Assembly: GCA_020849895.1 (NCBI GenBank)
Contig: JADZFN010000001.1
Coordinates: forward strand, 1-36,494
Direction of reading: 5' to 3'
Length of the DNA: 36,494 bases
Source of the DNA: Verrucomicrobiia bacterium
GTDB lineage: Bacteria; Verrucomicrobiota; Verrucomicrobiia; JABWAM01
A program made the position numbers and the translations under genes. Shown piece after piece: positions 1 through 7,916 of the stretch (within the stretch, counting starts at the first letter, position 1; each line of letters opens with the position of its first letter). A model generated the notes under the pieces. It was not told the origin of the DNA. It worked only from the letters and a program-made list of their open reading frames with translations, and ran no database searches.

Positions 1-2
1 GC

Positions 3-650
3 CTCACCATCGCCGAGGCGTTTGAGCGTGCGGGCAAGCCGGTGGTCCACGTCAACCCGCCGTCGGCCAGCGCCACCGTGAACTTCGTGTCCGCCGACTT
101 CCACGGGGCCAGTCTCCGAGCGGGGCGGGCGCTGCGGGAATCGGGGCGCCGCCGCCTGTCCATCGTCTTCGCCTCCTCCTTCGCCATGAGCGTTTCCGAG
201 GGGATGAGAATGGCCGGCTTCCTCGTGGGCGCCGATCCCGAAGGGCGCGAGAAAGACCTCCCCCGCCTGATCCGGGCGCGCGGAGTCGAGGAAGAGGACG
301 GCTACGCCGCCATGCGCGAGCATCTCGCGCATCTCCGCCCGCCCCCCGACGCCGTCCTCTGCACCGGGGACTTCCTGGCGCTCGGGGCAATCCGCGCGCT
401 CACCGAACGGGGTCTTCGCACGCCCACCCAGGTCAGCGTGATCGGTGGGGATGGGCTGGACTCGAGCCCGCGCGCCACGGGCGCGCTGACCTGCATCCAA
501 CAGCCGATGGTCGCGATCGGAAGGGCGATCGTCGCGATGCTCTGCGAGCGCGCCGAACGGGGCGGCGCGCCCATGCCAGGCCGCTTCCTGCCCACCGCCT
601 TCACCCTCGGACGGACCACCCGCCCCGCGGAAAACTCGCGCCTGCAATAG
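3..650 (+). CDS. LacI-family transcriptional regulator, C-terminal part (5' end outside window)
   Basis: The frame is open from the window edge, so this is the last ~215 residues of a longer protein; the DNA-binding helix-turn-helix is not in view. What remains is the periplasmic-binding-protein-like sensor domain of LacI/GalR repressors. The diagnostic C-terminal stretch is visible: DAVLCTGDFLALGAIRAL (family form: CANDxxALGALRAL), then VSVIGGDGLD in the place of the usual VSVVGFDD, then LTCIQQP, which matches the conserved LTTxxQP. Such proteins bind a sugar or sugar phosphate and release or gain operator affinity. It lies upstream of a PEP-CTERM/pseudopilin/hydrolase operon on the same strand, which it may control (inference). 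The second LacI gene in the window, at 22855, heads a similar module. Confidence 0.85.
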   Translation, partial: LTIAEAFERAGKPVVHVNPPSASATVNFVSADFHGASLRAGRALRESGRRRLSIVFASSFAMSVSEGMRMAGFLVGADPEGREKDLPRLIRARGVEEEDGYAAMREHLAHLRPPPDAVLCTGDFLALGAIRALTERGLRTPTQVSVIGGDGLDSSPRATGALTCIQQPMVAIGRAIVAMLCERAERGGAPMPGRFLPTAFTLGRTTRPAENSRLQ

Positions 651-660
651 CTTCGCCGAT

Positions 661-900
661 CCCTTGATCCCCGCGTCACGAAGGTCGCGGGGCATTTCTT
701 CTCGGGGAACCCATCGGCCTCCGAAGGCTGGAGCCGTCCCGCGGCCGCGGGATCGCGCGGGTGATGGGTCCGGCAGAGGCGGGACGGGGGCATCCCGGCT
801 CCAGGAACGAAATCGGGATCATTGATGGAGCATAAGGATGGTTTCCCTCTGCAACCTGTCCCGCTCCTGACGGGAACGAGGCTTACGCGTGGATTTGGGC
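661..900. repeat. Direct repeat, copy 1 (partner 2125-2344)
   Basis: About 240 nt that recur at 2125-2344 with high identity; this copy carries roughly 20 extra bases near 855-877. Inside are a perfect 14-bp palindrome, CCCGCGGCCGCGGG (738-751), and a long-range inverted repeat, CTGGAGCC (728-735) with GGCTCCAG (797-804). It begins 10 nt after the LacI stop codon. Antisense reading frames are similar in both copies only because the DNA is nearly identical. It fills most of the 462-nt gap between the LacI and PEP-CTERM genes. Confidence 0.85.
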
Positions 901-1040
901 GATCCGCGGGACTACAAAGGCGGACCGTTAATGGATGCCTTCCTGGGGCCCTCCCGCGACCTCCCCTGCCCGCACCCCATGCGTCCCTGTTTCCCTTCGT
1001 GTTCTTCCCCGTTTTTTTCCTTGTCCTCCCGCGCCTCCCG

Positions 1041-1082
1041 TGCTAGAAATGAATCGTCCTCGAAATACGCTTTCGACACACT
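1041..1082 (+). promoter_or_regulatory. Putative promoter/operator region of the first PEP-CTERM gene
   Basis: The block CTTTCGACACACT (1070-1082) recurs as CTTTCGATACACT at 2406-2418 upstream of the pseudopilin gene, and the similarity extends ~25 nt upstream in both places. It contains the inverted repeat CGAAA-N5-TTTCG (1061-1075). ACACACT/TACACT may act as a -10 element; an alternative promoter is TTGTCC (1021-1026), a 17-nt spacer and TAGAAA (1044-1049). Assignment as promoter or LacI-type operator is inference. Confidence 0.4.
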
Positions 1083-1112
1083 CACCCCCATCACCTGCAT
1101 TCAGGAGATCCC

Positions 1113-1880
1113 ATGAAAGCATCCCGATTCCTTCTCGCAGCCGCGTTCGTCCTCGCCCCGATGGCCGCCTTCGCCCAGGCGCCCATCGTCGTGGACAACT
1201 GGGACACCAACGCGAACGTGCAGGGCGGCGCCCCCGTCGGATGGTCAAGGATCACCAACGCCACGTCCACCGCGTACATCTCGACCAATCCCCCTTCGCT
1301 CGGCGCGCCGTTCACGAGTCCCAACGCCCTGTACTTCGAAGACTTCGGAGATGCAGCCACTCAGCTCTATCGCGCTGACCCGGGGAGCGGCACCAATCTC
1401 TATCGCCTTTCCTATAACGTCTGGGTTCCCAACTATTGGAGCAACTCCCACCAGTTGATCGCGCAAACGGTGGGGGGATGGTACCGTTCCCGAGTCCAGG
1501 TGTTTAGCCTGGCATCCAGCACTCCCCTCAGCTTTCAGTACGTCACGAATCAAACGGATACCGGAGGCGGCGCGGTTACCGAGGTCCTCCCGATTTCGTG
1601 GCTGGCCACGAACGCGTGGAACACCATCTCCTGGGGCAACGACCTGCCCGGCGGAGGCTGGATCGTGAAGATCAACAACAACACCACGAACTTCGTCACC
1701 CCCTTCACCCCCAACGTGAGCGTGAGGACGGTCAACATGTTTGGCGGTTCCGGCGGCGAGGCTTACCACGGGTACGGGTGGATCGACAACGTCTCCCTGA
1801 TCGGCGTGCCCGAACCCGGGACGGCGGCCCTCGCGCTCTCCGCCGCCGGGCTGCTTTTCCTCCTTCGTCGCCGCGTTTGA
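1113..1880 (+). CDS. PEP-CTERM sorting domain-containing exported protein (255 aa)
   Basis: The protein has a classic Sec signal peptide (KASRF, a hydrophobic core, cleavage after AFA at residue 21). It ends in a PEP-CTERM signal at residues 232-255: VPEPGTAAL, a hydrophobic helix LSAAGLLFLL, then RRRV. PEP-CTERM proteins are recognised by an exosortase, which removes the tail and releases or anchors the protein at the cell surface or matrix; no exosortase is in this window. The middle is rich in Asn/Thr/Trp and Gly and looks like an all-beta, lectin-like domain (a terminal WIDNVSL strand is typical of such sandwiches), but no catalytic family was recognised. An AGGAGA ribosome-binding site lies about 6 nt before the ATG. 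The gene sits between the two copies of the direct repeat. Confidence 0.85.
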   Translation: MKASRFLLAAAFVLAPMAAFAQAPIVVDNWDTNANVQGGAPVGWSRITNATSTAYISTNPPSLGAPFTSPNALYFEDFGDAATQLYRADPGSGTNLYRLSYNVWVPNYWSNSHQLIAQTVGGWYRSRVQVFSLASSTPLSFQYVTNQTDTGGGAVTEVLPISWLATNAWNTISWGNDLPGGGWIVKINNNTTNFVTPFTPNVSVRTVNMFGGSGGEAYHGYGWIDNVSLIGVPEPGTAALALSAAGLLFLLRRRV

Positions 1881-1882
1881 TC

Positions 1883-1899
1883 CGCGCCCGCAGGGCGCG
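1883..1899 (+). terminator. Candidate hairpin terminator after the PEP-CTERM gene
   Basis: The sequence CGCGCCC-GCA-GGGCGCG forms a 7-bp GC stem with a 3-nt loop starting 3 nt after the stop codon, followed by CTTTCTC. The T tract is weak, so termination is plausible but unproven. It would separate the PEP-CTERM gene from the pseudopilin gene. Confidence 0.4.
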
Positions 1900-1976
1900 C
1901 TTTCTCGCGAGAGGAAGGGGATGCCCATGGTCGCCTTCCGCCAGGGAGATGCGGCCCGTCTCAAGAGAGGCCGGAA

Positions 1977-2110
1977 TCCGTGCTCGACGCCAACGACGCT
2001 CTCGTGGAACGGGTGCGGAACACCGCCGCCCAGCACCGCGTCGAGATCGCCGGTTACACGGACTTCACCGGCGGCCTGATGAGGATGGAGGGCATCCATC
2101 GGACCGACCG
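1977..2110 (+). pseudogene. Relic of a TIM-barrel sugar isomerase/epimerase gene
   Basis: A short frame has strong GC3 coding bias and reads SVLDANDALVERVRN...QHRVEIAGYTDFTGG before it runs into the direct repeat at 2125. The pattern of a helix followed by (A)GYTDFTGG resembles the N-terminal region of xylose-isomerase-like sugar phosphate isomerases/epimerases. No start codon with a ribosome-binding site, no metal-binding half and no complete domain remain, so it is read as a decayed gene piece. The family assignment rests on one short motif. The stretch 1900-1976 before it holds nothing else that I recognise. Confidence 0.4.
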
Positions 2111-2124
2111 GCGATCCGCCCCCG

Positions 2125-2344
2125 CCCTTAATCCCCGCGTCACGAAGGTCGCGGGGGCATTTCTTCTCGGGGAACCCATCAGCCTCCGAAGGCTGGAGCC
2201 GTCCCGCGGCCGCGGGATCGCGCGGGCGATGAGTCCTACAGAGGCGGGACGGGGGCGTCCCGGCTCCAGAGAGGACATCGGGATCATCGATGGAACATGA
2301 AGATGGTTTCCCTCCGTAGACGAGGTTTACGCGAGGATTTGGGC
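2125..2344. repeat. Direct repeat, copy 2 (partner 661-900)
   Basis: Second copy of the repeat described at 661-900. It starts at CCCTTAATCCCCGCGTC and ends in GAGGATTTGGGC. It keeps the central CCCGCGGCCGCGGG palindrome and the CTGGAGCC/GGCTCCAG arms. It lacks the ~20 bases present near 855-877 of copy 1. It abuts the sugar-isomerase relic on its left and the promoter region of the pseudopilin gene on its right, filling most of the 630-nt gap before that gene. Confidence 0.85.
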
Positions 2345-2380
2345 CCGCCGTTCCCGCTTGCCTTCGCGATGTGGAAGAGA

Positions 2381-2418
2381 TAAGAATGAGGCTGGCGAAT
2401 AAACACTTTCGATACACT
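2381..2418 (+). promoter_or_regulatory. Putative promoter/operator region of the first pseudopilin gene
   Basis: The block CTTTCGATACACT (2406-2418), preceded by AAGAATGAGG and CGAATAAA, aligns with 1041-1082 upstream of the PEP-CTERM gene (roughly two thirds identical over ~38 nt). TACACT (2413-2418) is a fair -10 hexamer; no good -35 is visible. The shared sequence suggests common control of the two genes (inference). Confidence 0.4.
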
Positions 2419-2514
2419 TTTGCCTTCGCCATGAACCATGCTACAGAAGAAGCGGAGGCCCGCGTCCCGCGAACGGAAGGGACGCTCCAGAATTGATTTG
2501 AAGTGATTCGCGGA

Positions 2515-3234
2515 ATGCCCCAACCTTCGTCGCGGCGTGGAGGCGGCGCCTTCACGCTCATCGAACTCCTCGTGGTCATCGCGATCATCGCAATCCTGGC
2601 GGCCCTGCTCACCCCCGCGCTCTCGAACGCCCGGGAGTCCGCCCGCAAGATGCACTGCGCGAGCAACCTCCAGCAAATGGGGCTCGCCTTCTCCCTCTAC
2701 GCGAACGACTACGAGGACTGGATCAACCCCTGCAGCGCGCGCGGGCCGCACCCCGACAACGGCGCTCTCAGCACCCGTCCTTGGTGGGAGCGATTCTCGC
2801 GGATCGGCCCGTACAGCCCCAACGACTACGGGCTCACCTGGCACCCCACCGACCTCAAGCGCCGCACCTCCTACCTGTGCCCGACGGAGAGGCGTACCAC
2901 GTTCAACAACCAGCACTACGCGATCAACCTCTGGATTGCGGGCGACCAATCGGTGCTACCCTCCTCCTCCTACAAGCATCATCGTTTCGGGGACCTGACC
3001 GCCGACCGCACCCAAGTCATCCTGATGAGCGAGGGGAACGGGCCCGGAAACGACACGGCCACCACCGGCTACGGGCTTCCCCTGCAGGATCCCGAAATGG
3101 ACTGCTACCGCCACAACAACGGCACCGCGATCAACCTCCTTTACGCCGACGGCCATGTGCAGAGCCACTTGCGCTCCGAGATCGTGAATCCGGCCGGCAC
3201 CGGCATGGCCTGGAAGCTCTACATCGGCTACTGA
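2515..3234 (+). CDS. Pseudopilin-like protein: prepilin N-terminal cleavage/methylation motif, H-Xn-DG C-terminus (239 aa)
   Basis: The protein has a short basic leader (SSRRGGGA), then [20 protein letters not shown] from residue 13: the type IV pilin/type II secretion pseudopilin signature, with Glu at +5 of the mature protein. The residue before the cleavage site is Ala12 rather than the usual Gly. After the hydrophobic helix comes the [19 protein letters not shown] segment typical of the PVC-group H-X9-DG family, and near the C-terminus [17 protein letters not shown], a slightly lengthened H-Xn-DG motif. Prepilin peptidase would process it at the inner membrane. ATG at 2515 is preferred; an in-frame GTG at 2503 would add four residues. 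It lies 43 nt upstream of the LamG gene and likely leads that operon. Confidence 0.85.
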   Translation: MPQPSSRRGGGAFTLIELLVVIAIIAILAALLTPALSNARESARKMHCASNLQQMGLAFSLYANDYEDWINPCSARGPHPDNGALSTRPWWERFSRIGPYSPNDYGLTWHPTDLKRRTSYLCPTERRTTFNNQHYAINLWIAGDQSVLPSSSYKHHRFGDLTADRTQVILMSEGNGPGNDTATTGYGLPLQDPEMDCYRHNNGTAINLLYADGHVQSHLRSEIVNPAGTGMAWKLYIGY

Positions 3235-3277
3235 CGGCCCGCTCTGCCTCGCTCGAAACCCCGTGAAAAACACCCCC

Positions 3278-4036
3278 ATGAAGAACACTCCCCTGCTCGC
3301 CCTGCTGGCGGCGTCGGCGCTGGCCCCGTGCCTCGCTGCCGCCGAACCCGTCCACCCCAAACTCGTCGCCCACTGGTCCCTCGACGAAAAGGTGGACGGG
3401 CCGGACCTCGAGATCAAGGACCGCGGCCCGCACCAGCTTCACGGGACGCTGCGCAACACGAAGAACGCTCCGTTTCCGGTGAAGTCCGTGAAGGGGATGA
3501 AGGGCAACGGGATCGAGTTCGAGAAGGAGCACCAGGCGTGGATCGAGGTGAAACCTGACGGGGCGCTCGACCTCGCGCCCCCGTTCACGATCGCGGCCTG
3601 GGTGAACCCGGCCGAGCCCGGGGTCATGGAAGTGGTCAGCCGCAAGTGGGACGCCGACAAGAACGGCGTCCGCATGCGCATCGAGAGCCGCGGCATGGGT
3701 TGCGGGATGGGGGACGGCAACGAGGAGTTCCACCTCTACTCGAAGGATGCGGTGCCGCTGCCCGGTCAATGGGCCTTCATCTCGGTGACCCACGACGGCA
3801 GACAGGTGCGGCTCTGGGCGAACGGCGAGGAGATCGGCGCCAAAGCGACGTCGCTCGCGCCGACGTATGCCTGCGAGGGAAAGCCCATAGCCCTGCTTCT
3901 CGCCAACTACCTCGGCAGGAAAGACGCCTATCCGTTCCATGGGGTTCTGGATGAAGTGGTCCTCATCGGCGACGCGCTCAACGGCCCCGAGCTGACCAAT
4001 CTCGCGATGAAGCTCAAGGATGGGATGCGGCGATGA
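3278..4036 (+). CDS. LamG/concanavalin A-like domain exported protein (252 aa)
   Basis: An N-terminal signal peptide (KNTPLLALLAASALAPCLAAA) is followed by one LamG-like jelly-roll domain covering nearly the whole protein. Family landmarks are visible in order: LVAHWSLDE, DRGPHQLHGTL, NGIEFE, FTIAAWVNP, the Trp/His pair in QWAFISVTHDG, VRLWANGEEIG, and the closing FHGVLDEVVLIGDAL. Such domains usually bind glycans and may be non-catalytic. ATG 3278 gives the better signal peptide; an in-frame GTG at 3263 would add five residues. The stop overlaps the next start by 4 nt (ATGA), so it is probably translated together with the large glycosidase that follows and may help bind the same substrate. 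Confidence 0.85.
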   Translation: MKNTPLLALLAASALAPCLAAAEPVHPKLVAHWSLDEKVDGPDLEIKDRGPHQLHGTLRNTKNAPFPVKSVKGMKGNGIEFEKEHQAWIEVKPDGALDLAPPFTIAAWVNPAEPGVMEVVSRKWDADKNGVRMRIESRGMGCGMGDGNEEFHLYSKDAVPLPGQWAFISVTHDGRQVRLWANGEEIGAKATSLAPTYACEGKPIALLLANYLGRKDAYPFHGVLDEVVLIGDALNGPELTNLAMKLKDGMRR

Positions 4037-7000
4037 TCCGCGCGTACCTCCGAAGGGCGGCGGCCGGGGTGGCGGGTTTCCTGGCCCTGGCCTGTTTCGC
4101 GGGCGCGGCAGAGCCCGCGCCCGTGCGGGTCCCGCGCGCCGCGAAGGCGCCCGTGCTCGACGGGAAGCTCGACGACGCCTGCTGGAAGGCGAACGCGTGG
4201 CAGTCCGGCTTCACGCGGGCGGGTCAGCCCTCGGAACTCGCCGAGGTGCAGACGCGGTTTCAGTTCTGCCACGATGGGGACCGCCTCTACTTCGCCGCGC
4301 GCATGGAGGAGCCGAGGATGGAGGCCCTGCGGGCGGAGGTCGCGGGCCGCGACGGCAAGGTCTGGCTGGATGACTGCGTGGAAATCTTCCTCGACCCCGA
4401 GGGCAAGGGGGGGAACTACCGCCACTTCGCAATCAACGCGGCGGGCGCGGTCTTCGACGCCTACCGGGACCAGGGGGGACACGTGGGGGACCCGGCATGG
4501 GATTCCGGCGCAAAGGCGGCGGCGGGACGGGGGAAGGACCACTGGACGATCGAGTGCGCAATCCCCTTCGCGGACCTCGAGATGACTCGCGCGGGCGCGC
4601 GGATGGAGTTCAACGTGGGCCGCGAGCGCAAGGCCGCCGAGGGAGGAGAGCAGATCAGTACGTTCGCGCCGCTGCCGGCGGCGCACTTCCACAAGACCGG
4701 CTTCTTCGTCCCGCTTGAACTCGTCGACGCCGACCTGAAACACTTCGCGGTGGACCTGGCGCGCCCGCAGAACCCGAGGGTGGTCCTCGACGGGGAGCAG
4801 GTGGTCGTGCTGGCGGATTCGCACTTCGCCAACCGCACCGGGTCGTACGAGTTCTTCACGGTCACGGCCTCGGTGGAGAAGGAGGGCAGGCTCCTCGGGA
4901 GCGAGGCGCGCCCCCTCGCGCTCGACCACGGGGCGGAACGCCCGCTCGCGCTCCGGGTGCCCCTCGACGCGAAGGAGGCCGAGGGGCGCGCCTCCATCGC
5001 CGTGACGGTGGCCCGACGGGGCGCGGAATCAACCCCCGTCGCGCGGCGATGGTTGTTCGCGTCCGTGGACTACTCGCCGATCTCCATCCACCTCACCGCG
5101 CCTGCGTACCGCGACTGCATCTTCGCGACGGAAAACCTGGAGGAGGTGCAGGGAGTGGCGCGCATCCACCTCTCCGAAGCGGGACTCCGAGGGGCGACGC
5201 TGCGTCTCGCCCTGGAGGCGCCGGGCCGCGAACCGGTCCGCCGCGAAATCTCCCTCCTCAAGGCGGAAACGCCCTTCGCGTTTCCTGCGAAGGACCTTCC
5301 GGTCGGCGACCTCCGCGTGGCCGCCGAGCTCGTCGGCGCGGACGGACGCCCCATTGGCCGCCTTTCCCACCGCCTTCGAAAACTTCCTCCCCACGTGGGC
5401 GAGGCCCGCCTCGCCGCGGACAAGACGCTTCTGGTGGACGGCAAGCCTTTCCTGCCCTTCGGATGGTTCTCCGTGCCGCCCTCCATCCGCCCTTATGGCG
5501 GCCTTCGGTTCGACGGGCAGTTCGCAAAGGCCGCAGCCAACGGGCTGAACGCCATCGTGGATTACGACTTCAGCTTCTACCCCGTGGAGGATCTGCGGAC
5601 CTACCTGGATGAAGCCCATCGGCACGGCATCAAGGTGGCCATCCACCCGCATCCCCATCGGGCGATGATCGACCCGGAGCCGTCGAAGCGGCTTCCGACC
5701 GAGGCGGAGGCCCGCGAGATCCGGGAACACGTGCGACGCTGGAGGGACCATCCGGCGCTCCTGGGCTGGTACATGGCCGACGAGCCGGAGGGGGTCCCCT
5801 CGCTCCCCGGCAACTTCGAGACGATCCGAAGGATCGTCCTCGAGGAGGACCCGTTCCACCCTTGCATTTTGCTCAACAACACCATCGAAGGCATGCACCG
5901 CTACGCCGTTGGCACCGACGTCCTGATGCCCGATCCCTACCCTTTGTTCCAGGAACGCCAACTGGCGGCGCGGGGGCTCACCTATTACGCCGACTTCATC
6001 CGCGAGATCGCGAAGGTGGACGGGGGCCGCTGCGCGGCATGGGTGACTCCCGAGGGGTTCAACTACGGGGACTTCGGGCAGGCGGACGGGCGCGCCCCGC
6101 GCTTCCACGAGTTGCGCTGCATGTGGCACCTGGCGGTCATCCACGGCGCGACGGGCGCCCTCTGGTACTCCTGGTGGCACACACAGCCCTACCCCGAGAT
6201 CACCGAGGGCGTGGCTTGGCTCGCGAAGGAGACGCAGGCCCTCCAGCCCGCCATCCTGGCCAAGGCTTCGAGCCGCGAGGTGAAGGTGGAACCCAACCAT
6301 GCCCCCGTCCACGCCGCCCTGCGCACAGTCGGGAAGGACCTCTACCTCTTCGCGGCGAACACCTCGGACAAGACCCTTACGGTCTCTCTGCCTCTGCCGC
6401 AGGGCGCCCCCTCGCGCTGGCATGTCGTGTCGGAGGACGGGCGATGCATCGAGGCCCGCCAGGGGAAGATCACGGACCGCTTCGGCCCCTGCGACACCCA
6501 CGTCTACACCACCAGCGCCACGGTCGCCCAGCGGGAGTCGCTCAAGGCCGCCGCCGAGCGCATCGCCGCGGCCAAGAAGGCCCGCCTGGCGACGGGCAAC
6601 CACGCCCTCCTGGACACCGGGGCCACGGCCCAGACATCCAGCACATCCGTGAGCTACATGGCGGCCTCGGCCACGATGGGTGGGAAGTTCGCCAACGACG
6701 GATCGCTCATGGGGACCTCCTGGCGCTGCCAGTCCCCCCCGAAATACCCCGAGTGGTGGAGCGTGACGTTCCCCGCTCCGAGGACTATCGGGCGCGTCGT
6801 CGCCTATGGCACCGGCATCACCTCGGCGGAAGTGCAGGCCCGCTCGACGAATGACTGGACCACGATCGCCCGGCTGGCGAAGGACCCGGGCCACCCGCTC
6901 CGGTTCACGGCCGAGTTCGCGCCGGTCCAAGCGAAAGCCCTGCGCATCCTTGTGACCCAGGGGCCCGCGGAAGGCATGAGCCTCCTCGAGGTGGAAGCCT

Positions 7001-7044
7001 TCTCGCCTGAACCGCGCGCGCCGCGCCTCCCTCCCTCCCGCTGA
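4033..7044 (+). CDS. Secreted multidomain glycoside hydrolase: CBM9-like, TIM barrel, discoidin-like (1003 aa)
   Basis: Signal peptide 1-26 (ends FAGAA). Residues ~30-225 look like a family 9 carbohydrate-binding domain (VLDGKLDDACWKAN, YFAARM, VWLDDCVEIFLDP, HFAINAAGAVFD, WTIECAIPFADL). Beta-sandwich regions follow. From ~467 comes a (beta/alpha)8 barrel of GH2/GH5-like type, starting LLVDGKPFLPFGWFS. WYMADEPEG carries Asp583/Glu584 at the position where clan GH-A enzymes carry the acid/base Glu; the nucleophile is not clear (a candidate lies near WVTPEGFN). Residues ~870-990 resemble an F5/8-type C (discoidin) domain. The substrate cannot be told from sequence alone. It overlaps the LamG gene by 4 nt, and the isomerase start follows its stop by 2 nt, so it is the central enzyme of the operon. 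Confidence 0.8.
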   Translation: MIRAYLRRAAAGVAGFLALACFAGAAEPAPVRVPRAAKAPVLDGKLDDACWKANAWQSGFTRAGQPSELAEVQTRFQFCHDGDRLYFAARMEEPRMEALRAEVAGRDGKVWLDDCVEIFLDPEGKGGNYRHFAINAAGAVFDAYRDQGGHVGDPAWDSGAKAAAGRGKDHWTIECAIPFADLEMTRAGARMEFNVGRERKAAEGGEQISTFAPLPAAHFHKTGFFVPLELVDADLKHFAVDLARPQNPRVVLDGEQVVVLADSHFANRTGSYEFFTVTASVEKEGRLLGSEARPLALDHGAERPLALRVPLDAKEAEGRASIAVTVARRGAESTPVARRWLFASVDYSPISIHLTAPAYRDCIFATENLEEVQGVARIHLSEAGLRGATLRLALEAPGREPVRREISLLKAETPFAFPAKDLPVGDLRVAAELVGADGRPIGRLSHRLRKLPPHVGEARLAADKTLLVDGKPFLPFGWFSVPPSIRPYGGLRFDGQFAKAAANGLNAIVDYDFSFYPVEDLRTYLDEAHRHGIKVAIHPHPHRAMIDPEPSKRLPTEAEAREIREHVRRWRDHPALLGWYMADEPEGVPSLPGNFETIRRIVLEEDPFHPCILLNNTIEGMHRYAVGTDVLMPDPYPLFQERQLAARGLTYYADFIREIAKVDGGRCAAWVTPEGFNYGDFGQADGRAPRFHELRCMWHLAVIHGATGALWYSWWHTQPYPEITEGVAWLAKETQALQPAILAKASSREVKVEPNHAPVHAALRTVGKDLYLFAANTSDKTLTVSLPLPQGAPSRWHVVSEDGRCIEARQGKITDRFGPCDTHVYTTSATVAQRESLKAAAERIAAAKKARLATGNHALLDTGATAQTSSTSVSYMAASATMGGKFANDGSLMGTSWRCQSPPKYPEWWSVTFPAPRTIGRVVAYGTGITSAEVQARSTNDWTTIARLAKDPGHPLRFTAEFAPVQAKALRILVTQGPAEGMSLLEVEAFSPEPRAPRLPPSR

Positions 7045-7046
7045 CG

Positions 7047-7916
7047 ATGAAGACCTCCCTCATCATGCACATCAACCACGCCGAGCAGGGGCAGAGCCTT
7101 GGCGAGGCCTGCGCCCTCGCCGCACGGCTGGGCTTCGACGGCATCGAGTTCCGCCGGCGGAGGCCCGGCGTGGCCGAAACCCCGGGGCAGTACCTCGACG
7201 CCATCGAAAAGGCGGCGCGGGACGCCGGCCTTCGGGAGGTGCTTTTCGGTTACCCCGGCCCGGACCTCACGCGTCCCGACGCCGAGCAACGACGGCGCGA
7301 GGTGGAGGAGGCGGCCGCCTTCTACCGCGAGGCGCGGCGGCGCTTCGGCACGGCGCTCTGTAACACGTTCGCGGGCGACCTGCGCAATCCCGACCGCGGC
7401 GTGCCCGCGAACGACTGGATGCGCCAGGGCTCCGGCTGCGCCACGGACGAGCTCTGGGAGCGCGCCGTCGAGGGCTTCCGCGCGCTGGCCCCCGCGATGG
7501 AGGAGGCCGGGATGCGCCTGGCCTTCGAGACACACCCCTGCTACCTGCACGACCAGCTCGCGCCCACCAAGCGCCTCGTCGAGGCCATCGGCTCCCCCGC
7601 CGTGGGGGTGGCCCTCGACTACGCGAACTTCCTCCTCTACCCGAAGCCCCCCTCGCCGCGGGAGGTCGCCACCGCCCTCGGCGCGAAGGTCTTCTACCTC
7701 CACCTGAAGAACCTCGTGCTGCCGCCGGGCGGGGGATACGTGATGACCCCGCTGGCCGACGGCTGCGTGAATCATCGCGAGCTGCTGAGGGAACTCGGGG
7801 CGGCGGGTTTTGCGGGGCCGATCTGCATCGAAAGCCCCCGCCCGGGCGACCGCGCGTGGTTCGCCCGCGAGGACCTCGGCTACCTGCGCATCCTGCTGGA
7901 GGAGTTGCGCGGGTGA
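7047..7916 (+). CDS. Sugar phosphate isomerase/epimerase family protein, TIM barrel (289 aa)
   Basis: A xylose-isomerase-like AP-endonuclease-2 fold protein without signal peptide, so cytoplasmic. The divalent-metal ligands expected for the family can be placed: Glu161 in LAFETHPCYLHD, Asp191 in GVALDYANF, His219 in FYLHLKN and Glu262 in ICIESPRPG. The N-terminus has the typical SLGEACALAARLGFDGIEFRR strand-helix. It probably isomerises or epimerises a sugar acid or ketose released by the neighbouring hydrolases (inference). ATG starts 2 nt after the preceding stop. Its own stop overlaps the GTG start of the MFS gene (GTGA). Confidence 0.85.
   Translation: MKTSLIMHINHAEQGQSLGEACALAARLGFDGIEFRRRRPGVAETPGQYLDAIEKAARDAGLREVLFGYPGPDLTRPDAEQRRREVEEAAAFYREARRRFGTALCNTFAGDLRNPDRGVPANDWMRQGSGCATDELWERAVEGFRALAPAMEEAGMRLAFETHPCYLHDQLAPTKRLVEAIGSPAVGVALDYANFLLYPKPPSPREVATALGAKVFYLHLKNLVLPPGGGYVMTPLADGCVNHRELLRELGAAGFAGPICIESPRPGDRAWFAREDLGYLRILLEELRG

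Noticed and set aside
302..793. Minus-strand frame sharing a PPSRLCRTH-like peptide with another frame at the second repeat
   Set aside because: The similarity follows from near identity of the DNA repeat; there is no independent coding evidence.
1245..2666. Long minus-strand open frame across the PEP-CTERM gene and repeat
   Set aside because: It runs antisense to two well-supported genes, has no start context and no recognisable domain; open frames of this kind are usual in GC3-rich DNA.
5029..6930. Large antisense frame inside the 1003-aa glycosidase
   Set aside because: Shadow of a strong coding region; composition is Arg/Gly/Val-rich without domains.
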